Origin: Fidelibacterota bacterium
GTDB lineage: Bacteria > Fidelibacterota > Marinisomatia > Marinisomatales > TCS55
NCBI GenBank assembly: GCA_002701945.1
Contig: NZXJ01000018.1
Span: 32 to 12,450, forward strand
Direction of reading: 5' to 3'
DNA length: 12,419 nucleotides
A program made the position numbers and the translations under genes. Positions 6,701 through 11,123 of this stretch are shown here, piece by piece (positions within the stretch are counted from its first letter, which is position 1; every line of letters starts with the position of its first letter). Below the pieces are notes generated by a model that was not told the DNA's origin, made no database searches, and saw only the letters and a list, made by a program, of their open reading frames with translations.

Positions 6701-8981
6701 TCTCAGTAGGATATGTTAAAAGAATGATTGGAGGAGAAAAATCATATTGCACTTCAGATACTTTGAATGGGATACCCACATTGGTAGCTAAATCAGTCCC
6801 TTGCATCTCAATACTATAAGTAACACTATCAATTAAAGATGTCATATTATTTAATAAAATATTTGAAGATATACCCTCAACCATCTCATCCAATTCCATT
6901 GAAATTATTCTAGGAGATTGTGGGTCTTTTGTACTATTTAAAGCTGTCCATGTAATAGAGCCATCTTTTAAGGGTTCAGACAATTCATAGGATATGCTTA
7001 GATAATTTGCATAAGCACCTTCAATAGGATCAAGAATTGAAAAAACTGGTAAAGTAATATCATATGTAATATTTGGTGTCGTAATAAAACCCGTTTGATT
7101 ACCAGCCAAATCTTGTCCAATAAAAATAAGATCATAAACCGTACCATCTACTAAATCTGTCTGATTTTTTAACATCCAATTTGTTCGCGTATCTCCTTTT
7201 CGTTCATTTGTTATCAATGCAATCACATGAGGTGCAGATGTATCTTTAAGCCCCTCTCTATAAGCCCATGTAAATTCTCCTGCTGCTAAATCTTCACTTA
7301 CAATGAATGATAATCTGGGATTATTTACATGAGAACCAACGGTTGGAAAAATTTGTGTATAAATAGGTGGAGAAATATCGTAATAAATTGGTTCGCGAAT
7401 TGCTGGTTCAGAAATATTACCAGCAGGATCTATGCCTATATATTTAAAACTATATGTAGTAGTATCCATTATAGGTAATGCTTCATCTAGTAAAGCAGCA
7501 TGTAAACCTAGCTCTAATTCTTTTTTTGGCAATTGATAAATATGTGGAGATAAAGTATCACGCACTCCAGAAAGATCTGTTAAAATTATTTGACCAGAAG
7601 CTAAAAGCTCACTGGCTTCAACTTGTACTTCCAAATGATTGACATATGTATTACTTAATGGATAATACATGTACACTAATGGTGGAGATATATCATATAA
7701 AATGAGTTCTTCTGCTTGAAAAAAAGATTGATTTCTTGCACGATCATATGCAGTAAAATGCAAATTATATTTTGCACTATCTAATAAAGGAGTTTGATTT
7801 TCAAGAACAATGTACTGTTTTAGACCAAGTTTAAGTTCATTGTCATTCATATTAACAAGGTGTAAAGTGTCTTGCTGGGATGTAGAAGGAAATGGAATCC
7901 ATTCTATATAACCCTGAGATAAAGGTTCATCTGTGGTGAAATAAAATTCAGGTTTATTTATGGCAGGTTTTGACCCAATAGATATAGTTGGAGGTGTAAT
8001 ATCATATGTAACATATGGAATAACTTCTTTAATTATTTCAAAGTCAAATGCACTTTTACCTGTGAATTCAATATTATATTTTGCTCCATCAATCAGATAA
8101 TCATCCAACATAAGATCATATTTATCATATAGGCGTTTATGATAGAGGCTATCAGGAATTTTAAAAATATGTGTACTATCTAAGTCGGGAGTACCTCCAA
8201 CCCAACGCCAAGCAATATATCCAATATGTAAACTATCTAATAATTCAAAAGATATAACAGTGCTGTTTACGTAACCACTATCAATAGGAAAAATTGGATC
8301 ATATACAGCTTCTAGAGAATCAGGATTAAGCAGAATATCCATAACTAAAGTTTTTGTTGAATCAAATTCCATAATCCTTGTTAGATTTGTTTCTGGATCA
8401 AAATTATAGTTCCATAAACGCATCTCTTTCCCATCTGGTAAACGTTTCCATACTTGTCTGGTCAACCAACCTTGTTCATTATAATCTAAAAGTGCATTAG
8501 CATAACCAACTGCATTAACATCAAATAGTTGAAATAAATATGGTTTTTCAAACTCATTATAATTGACAACAGTAAAAACATCATCCTTCCAGGTTTTCAA
8601 AGAATCCATACCGTATACATATGAAATATAATCTGGAGCTTTTCCTCTTAAACCAAATATAGTTTTCCTAACTAATCTATCATCACCTTCATAATTCTGT
8701 TTTTCTATAGGATCATCTGAATCATATTCATAACTAAATGATTCCTTTGTTATAATAATATTTCTGCGGTTAAAATTAGCTTTTGATATAATACGATCTA
8801 AAGAATCATACTCTACACGAATATGTGGTTTATAATTAATCTCGGATTTTGGAGTAGGATGTCCAGTTGTAAAATCAAACTCGTTTACATAATATAATGT
8901 CTGGACAACATTTTCATTAGCATTGAGAATAAAAGAAATAAAAAAAGTATAAAGTACCCAGCGAGGAATTAAAAGATTCAT
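396..8981 (-). CDS. Giant exported protein with 24 Ig-like repeats, 2861 aa
   Basis: The start is ATG 8979-8981. An in-frame TGA at 9006-9008 with no ATG between excludes a longer form; no Shine-Dalgarno is visible. Residues 1 to about 21 form a signal peptide (basic Arg7, hydrophobic core, cleavage probably after ILNA). Residues 55-228 contain YD/RHS-like motifs such as VEYDSLDRI and LLDYNEQGWLTR. Residues 229-2752 are 24 Ig-like units of 99-115 residues, typically D-I-T-P-P at the junction, SE-L near unit position 27, D--SPH near 50 and D-AGN near 90. Residues 2753-2861 form a separate beta-rich domain. No cysteine, LPXTG motif, C-terminal membrane helix or recognised secretion tag was seen. 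Units of this type occur in extracellular adhesins and surface fibres, where the acidic positions often bind calcium; that role is inferred here. The gene lies 39 bases after the CorB-like gene and is probably cotranscribed with it. The precise ligand or substrate cannot be told. Confidence 0.93.
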   Translation of the reverse strand: MNLLIPRWVLYTFFISFILNANENVVQTLYYVNEFDFTTGHPTPKSEINYKPHIRVEYDSLDRIISKANFNRRNIIITKESFSYEYDSDDPIEKQNYEGDDRLVRKTIFGLRGKAPDYISYVYGMDSLKTWKDDVFTVVNYNEFEKPYLFQLFDVNAVGYANALLDYNEQGWLTRQVWKRLPDGKEMRLWNYNFDPETNLTRIMEFDSTKTLVMDILLNPDSLEAVYDPIFPIDSGYVNSTVISFELLDSLHIGYIAWRWVGGTPDLDSTHIFKIPDSLYHKRLYDKYDLMLDDYLIDGAKYNIEFTGKSAFDFEIIKEVIPYVTYDITPPTISIGSKPAINKPEFYFTTDEPLSQGYIEWIPFPSTSQQDTLHLVNMNDNELKLGLKQYIVLENQTPLLDSAKYNLHFTAYDRARNQSFFQAEELILYDISPPLVYMYYPLSNTYVNHLEVQVEASELLASGQIILTDLSGVRDTLSPHIYQLPKKELELGLHAALLDEALPIMDTTTYSFKYIGIDPAGNISEPAIREPIYYDISPPIYTQIFPTVGSHVNNPRLSFIVSEDLAAGEFTWAYREGLKDTSAPHVIALITNERKGDTRTNWMLKNQTDLVDGTVYDLIFIGQDLAGNQTGFITTPNITYDITLPVFSILDPIEGAYANYLSISYELSEPLKDGSITWTALNSTKDPQSPRIISMELDEMVEGISSNILLNNMTSLIDSVTYSIEMQGTDLATNVGIPFKVSEVQYDFSPPIILLTYPTENTYQSKTFLNYQLSEDLLYGQVSWIRLYTRGVKPDTVILQGSELIAGINDTIIFVGMKKLIDGASYDLVFDGYDLAKNDAISQRINNVTYDFTPPEIELQYPQTLSSVNNINISYTLSEFLLEGTATWKWVDGVLDTKENIQILEPYEREAGEKNFIIIQNEPELVDGAYYDLILAGKDRAGNLSNKAVAKNIKYDITPPVISINNPTPNIFITSTKIEYDFSEDMEKAFVKFEYSGGDYDLGSPHIFNIEGENLKIGSHFIEPEFIPELMEGTQYTLSINGEDLAGNPADPAVVLSVVYDAYPPVLALNSPLPNSYINNSKISYSINESLLEASLVWEATGGAYDPNSPHRINLNEDEKKKGAYLDTVLISQTKLQDSTVYKVTFFGRDPAGNESNLIINDNVTFDISSPIITIIDPGNNHYTPGTNINYSTSEDLLSAKIIYVGTSGDKKRLNTEIVITPEGLLAGIHNSDDYNKADLRDSATYMIGFEARDLAGNYARPVGLYNYHVDRTLPIISILSPKSNSYSNYPLFEYFLSEDIYYGKVTFFEQTDSLSLLPKIEFELDSTEFSIGIHGLDTLVNQLPLKDSTLYSIQVKVYDIAKNWNDTTIISDFYYDITSPSVSIIDPIDSSFINTNAVSISNSEELLSADMYWVNIEGDAVSTRIREGDLVSGENRLVMYPTSLNENTHYDLFIIGKDLAGNSFQTDITNGIIYDITTPIITLNKPTEGGYINTRALSYDLSEPLIQANVIWEIKTGVDTLSPHRAELKSEELTSGNHDSTFFSYIPDLIDGEWYGITMAGVDRAGNQSEVVTINRAKYDFTYPIFYDLKPDANQWIRKLDLAYTLSEDLIFGRIVFRHVGGEPDPDGEYLVRLEGSRLKAGPGGGELPRSLVRLVSGGIYSITYTGRDSANNFVSEFIIPNVRFDNIKPFIVLSEPSATQTVFDSYKWPYTNSEKVSFTLSEDLKEASLTIVNTGGKTDPRSPIEIQLTKNEMIEGSFIDSILFNSVNLIDSAIYTYSLNGIDSAGNIADGFTTSNIHYDITKPNIDLILPPENGALNAPLLSYDFSEIMLNASLIITQTGGQPDSLSPHNVEVVMYELAEGNADSVIITNSPQLTDGSIYNYEFRGQDLAKNSSNIIVSNNVLFDTTVPVVSMSRPIDSEILNTVDVSFLNSENIHVGDFIFTRTSGTSDPGSPHRISVLNDGLLEGMHTDWELDLKGNLTDGTRYKITFDGNDRAGNKVKFTPISNVLYDINPPIVIVEYPLDNGYFNAPKFTYSTNEQLKDAIITISHISGPDDINSPHTLDIPSTYRFEGFYQEVNFEDKIQLVDGASYEISIIATDMAKNTAETIIISNVTFDITPPILSVIAPIENSYYLDFLFNYNISEPLSFGRVNVQRVRGMYDADSPHIIELVNEQLSILENNMIDLDQQLPLKSGAGYDIEISILDRAGNSSDEQILIENVTYDTIPPVIAVLAPSLDDYINYKGISYSTNESLRELELIWTRVGGTPDSDSPHSAYLPKEYLPQGRYENIRLEDSLALLNNTEYSLSIIATDLGGNKRSKVINKVIYDDLVPEFTITQPQSGSFINTSALSYNLSEKLIEGAIIWEPVDLSGGSPIKVILKESEMNSGSFNEIIFENQPGLIDGLLYNLSIDAYDRAENRLSILLSDSVTYDITPPDFTDIAPEAGSYVNSAIVKFTNTEQLFSAAVIWERIDGEVDNNSPHTIDIPSEYFAVGPQETSNITTPDLINGTVYRLTLNGRDLAGNVSGVVYHNMNYDTENPELRIIYPLEQPAINNTDIGYVLSEQLGFATLKYTWLEGAEDGNSPHIINLDARSLPEGETNKYPLSPAPFLVDGSKYKIEFEGVDRAGNKSNISIRESILYDITKPILSMSVPTDGLVSIGKEISYSVSEDLDKSMVVWNSVGGNNDVNSPHNIELLDAEKMKGDYDLVILNNTYELLSSTTYNVSISGTDPAGNESEPFVIKNVDYVRKIDGQWIFKGAVITVVWNFTTTSGDDGLTGDFEQWIQMGAKVSNREKGTFSIDYSVKPWSLDWTMTSSGIRRISLFNFGDNETLNVITGESKPEDWEDGQIMQYKYNQ
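726..8297 (-). repeat. 24 tandem Ig-like protein units inside the giant gene
   Basis: Hand segmentation at the conserved Y-D junction gives units starting at residues 229, 328, 431, 536, 642, 748, 852, 957, 1062, 1168, 1272, 1378, 1477, 1582, 1688, 1803, 1909, 2015, 2121, 2228, 2333, 2437, 2541 and 2647, ending at 2752. Most are 103-107 residues; units 1 and 12 have 99 and unit 15 has 115. Glu at the SE-L position and the Asp/Asn pair of D---N are each kept in 23 of 24 units (unit 1 is the exception). Exact D-AGN occurs in 14 units and SPH in 12. The units are strongly diverged in sequence, so the expansion is old. Confidence 0.9.
8298..8819 (-). other. YD/RHS-like N-terminal region of the giant protein
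   Basis: Residues 55-228 hold at least four motifs of the form Y-D/N-x-x-G-x-L-x-R with alternating aromatic and charged residues: VEYDSLDRI, YEYDSDDPIEKQ, LLDYNEQGWLTR and YNFDPETNLTRI. This is the look of YD (RHS) repeats, beta-hairpin repeats of bacterial surface and toxin proteins. They are degenerate and too few to form a full RHS shell. The region lies between the signal peptide and the first Ig-like unit. Confidence 0.5.
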
Positions 8982-9020
8982 ATTAAATACGCTGGTTCCG
9001 TTGGCTCAATCCGCTATTTA

Positions 9021-10058
9021 TTATTCCTGTGTTTTCCTGCGCTTTTTTCGCCAATTATCTAGAGCAAGTTTTCGCATATCTACAACCGAATCAGTTTCAT
9101 CAACAATTTCAACTCCAAGTAATGTTTCTATAGCATCTTCTAAAGTTATTAATCCAGTAACTTGACCAAATTCATCTTTTACCATAAACATATGTTCGCG
9201 ACGTTTTACAAATTCATCTAAAACATCACCAACAGAATCAATTTCTTGAACTGTATGAATAGGGTTTGCTAATTCACCAATCTTTACGTCAAATTGATCT
9301 TCTGCTTTACTTTTTAATAAAATATGTCGACGTACCACCCCTACTATATTATCTAAACCTTTATTAAAAATTGGAATACGTGAAAATTCAATATTTTTAT
9401 GCTTTTCTAGAACCTCCTTTACAGTACTATTTTTGCTTAATGCAAAAATAACAGATCTAGGAGTGAGGACTTCTTCTACAGGAATATCATCAAGCATTAG
9501 TACATTTTCAATCACAGTACTCTCGCTTTCTTCAATAGTCCCTTCATCTTCACCAAGCTCAGCCATTGCAATTACTTCTTCTCTAGAAACCTTATCACTA
9601 TTTTCGCCTTTTGCAAGCCATCTTGAGATAAGCTCAAGCAATATAACCAGTGGATAAGTCATCACAATTAATATTTGTACCGCAATTGTTGCAGGAATGA
9701 GGATTCTCTTCCAATATAATGCACCTATAGTCTTAGGAATAATTTCAGAAAAAATCAAAATTGACAAAGTCAATATTCCAGACATTATAGCAACCCAACT
9801 ATTACCAAACTCAATAAGAGTTATTGCTCCAACGCCAGCAGCGCCTACAGTATTTGCAATAGTATTTAGGCTAAGAATAGCTGATAAAGGACGATTAATA
9901 TTTTCTTTAAAATAAGATAGTTTTTTTCCTATAGCTGGTTTTTCTTTCGATATGAGACTAATATGTGCGTGAGAGACAGAAAGTATAAAAGACTCCAATA
10001 ATGAACATAGAAATGACACTCCCAAAACAGTAAAAAAATAGAGAAATAGCTTACTCAT
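9021..10058 (-). CDS. CNNM/CorB-type membrane protein with CBS pair, short form
   Basis: This is a 345-residue integral membrane protein of the CNNM (DUF21) plus CBS family, often annotated as hemolysin-like or CorB. Family members act in magnesium or cobalt efflux or homeostasis. Hydrophobic segments lie near residues 1-28, 58-82, 88-108 and 118-147. Family motifs in the membrane domain are SLLES (19-23), LNTIANT (64-70) and SEIIPKT (104-110). A linker with EEVIAMAELGEDEGTI (160-175) leads into the CBS pair, about residues 192-252 and 258-320, ending with the typical GLITLEDAIETLLGVEIVDE. The chain then stops after a basic tail (WRKKRRK), so the CorC/HlyC domain found at the C-terminus of many relatives is absent, as in shorter family members. 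It begins 15 bases after the YwaF-like gene and ends 39 bases before the giant gene. No clear Shine-Dalgarno precedes ATG 10056-10058. The transported ion is not shown by the sequence. Confidence 0.92.
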   Translation of the reverse strand: MSKLFLYFFTVLGVSFLCSLLESFILSVSHAHISLISKEKPAIGKKLSYFKENINRPLSAILSLNTIANTVGAAGVGAITLIEFGNSWVAIMSGILTLSILIFSEIIPKTIGALYWKRILIPATIAVQILIVMTYPLVILLELISRWLAKGENSDKVSREEVIAMAELGEDEGTIEESESTVIENVLMLDDIPVEEVLTPRSVIFALSKNSTVKEVLEKHKNIEFSRIPIFNKGLDNIVGVVRRHILLKSKAEDQFDVKIGELANPIHTVQEIDSVGDVLDEFVKRREHMFMVKDEFGQVTGLITLEDAIETLLGVEIVDETDSVVDMRKLALDNWRKKRRKTQE

Positions 10059-10073
10059 TAATATTTATTTACC

Positions 10074-10775
10074 CTATGAACTGATAGCAAATTGTTTACC
10101 CTTCTTCCTTAAAATTATCATAGGTATATAAAATAAGCCTAGTAAAAGAATACCAGAAATTTGAAAACCAATTATATATAAAGGCCATTCTCCCATAATG
10201 AAAGGGCTTTCACCTCCGGGTTTTTCACAAATAAACCAATAGTTTCCACCCAATATTGAATTCACTATTGAAATAATGAATAGTATACCATTTGTTATTA
10301 TTATAGCATTTAAATATGAACCAACTCTACACCTCATATTATCGATCACTATCATCCAAAGTACGTTCAAAATAATGAGTCCATGAGATAAAAAGTTCCA
10401 AAAAAGGGATACGTCCATTACAAAACGAGTAGGGTCTGGAGTAATAATAGCTTGAAAGGCTCCAGCAAGTCCCCAAAAATATGATAATTCGAAAGCAGTT
10501 TGATTTTTACTATAAAGTGCATATGTTGAAGTGAAGAAGCTAATTCCACACATATGTAACGGAAGATCTTCTGCAACATCCCAAATACCCACATTCCATC
10601 GTAAAATATCATCGATTAACTCTTGACTAATTGTAATAAAAATCAATAATAAGACAAAAATTCGTCTTTGTTCTAAATTAAGAATTACTTTTCCAGTAAA
10701 TAATACGAGGAACCAGATAGTAAATGTTCCAATCAAGTATAAATTATGTTCTAAACCAAAAGTTTCAAAATTCAT
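10074..10775 (-). CDS. YwaF/TIGR02206-family membrane protein (TMEM164 relative)
   Basis: This 233-residue protein has about seven hydrophobic segments and the landmarks of the TIGR02206/YwaF family: LPLHMC (71-76), ELSYFWGLAGAFQA (96-109), ITPDPTR (111-117), SHG (130-132), GGNYWF (176-181) and GEWPLY (195-200). The length is normal for the family, so the gene looks intact. Bacterial members have no firmly assigned role that I know of. The eukaryotic relative TMEM164 has been described as a lipid acyltransferase using a conserved cysteine, and Cys76 with His74 in LPLHMC are the natural equivalents; this mapping is from memory. The gene follows the 87-residue gene after 58 bases and precedes the CorB-like gene by 15 bases. 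No Shine-Dalgarno precedes ATG 10773-10775; an A/T-rich leader is present instead. Confidence 0.88.
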   Translation of the reverse strand: MNFETFGLEHNLYLIGTFTIWFLVLFTGKVILNLEQRRIFVLLLIFITISQELIDDILRWNVGIWDVAEDLPLHMCGISFFTSTYALYSKNQTAFELSYFWGLAGAFQAIITPDPTRFVMDVSLFWNFLSHGLIILNVLWMIVIDNMRCRVGSYLNAIIITNGILFIISIVNSILGGNYWFICEKPGGESPFIMGEWPLYIIGFQISGILLLGLFYIPMIILRKKGKQFAISS

Positions 10776-10833
10776 TATATTATATTTATTTACTGTACAA
10801 CATATGCTTAATTATTCAATTATAAATTTAATT

Positions 10834-11097
10834 TTACTTTTCATTATTAACGTCAATATCACTCGTAGCTTGAGACTCATGATACTCTTTAATAGAATGA
10901 AGGGGTAATGTCCATTCTAGTCCATTTTCATCTACAGCTATAACTCTAGTTGGATAGTGAGCTATAGATACAACTGTCAATATTTTTCCAGAGGATAGAT
11001 CTCTATTTACTTCATGATGATCAACGGTTGTCTCAACTTTTGTCCCTTCATTATATCCTGCATGATTTTCAGATCTTTCATCATATATATTAGCCAT
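10834..11097 (-). CDS. Small conserved-looking protein of unknown function, 87 aa
   Basis: I do not recognise this protein. It has no signal peptide or membrane segment and no cysteine. Residues 1-17 and 73-87 are polar and probably flexible. Residues 18-72 alternate hydrophobic and polar residues as in a small beta barrel: GTKVETT, then DLSSGKILTVVSIAHYPTRVIAVDENGLEWTLP and a short helix-like HSIKEYH. An SH3-like or KOW-like fold is a reasonable guess but unproven. A strong AGGAGA ribosome binding site with a 9-base spacer supports ATG 11095-11097, the clearest translation signal in the window. It starts 26 bases after the acylase stop, so it is probably translated from the same transcript. 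The ordered core, the ribosome binding site and the tight spacing argue that the gene is real. Confidence 0.75.
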   Translation of the reverse strand: MANIYDERSENHAGYNEGTKVETTVDHHEVNRDLSSGKILTVVSIAHYPTRVIAVDENGLEWTLPLHSIKEYHESQATSDIDVNNEK

Positions 11098-11106
11098 TAT
11101 ATAATA

Positions 11107-11112
11107 TCTCCT
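11107..11112 (-). promoter_or_regulatory. Ribosome binding site (AGGAGA)
   Basis: AGGAGA on the minus strand lies 9 bases before ATG 11095-11097, in the 26-base gap after the acylase stop. It is the best Shine-Dalgarno match in the window and sets the start of the 87-residue gene. Confidence 0.75.
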
Positions 11113-11123
11113 AGTTTGTAAAA

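Noticed and set aside
726..8297. DNA-level tandem repeat or assembly collapse
   Set aside because: The 24 units are similar as protein but strongly diverged in sequence, with varied lengths, so this is an old domain array and not a nucleotide satellite or assembly error.
8982..9020. GC-richer 39-base gap upstream of the giant gene as a regulatory hairpin
   Set aside because: Possible pairing between GGATT and GAACC has mismatches and the gap is too short to judge; no supported structure.
10776..10833. Promoter in the 58-base gap before the YwaF-like gene
   Set aside because: TATAAT-like strings occur, but the gap is almost pure A/T and no convincing -35 or FCB-type upstream element accompanies them.
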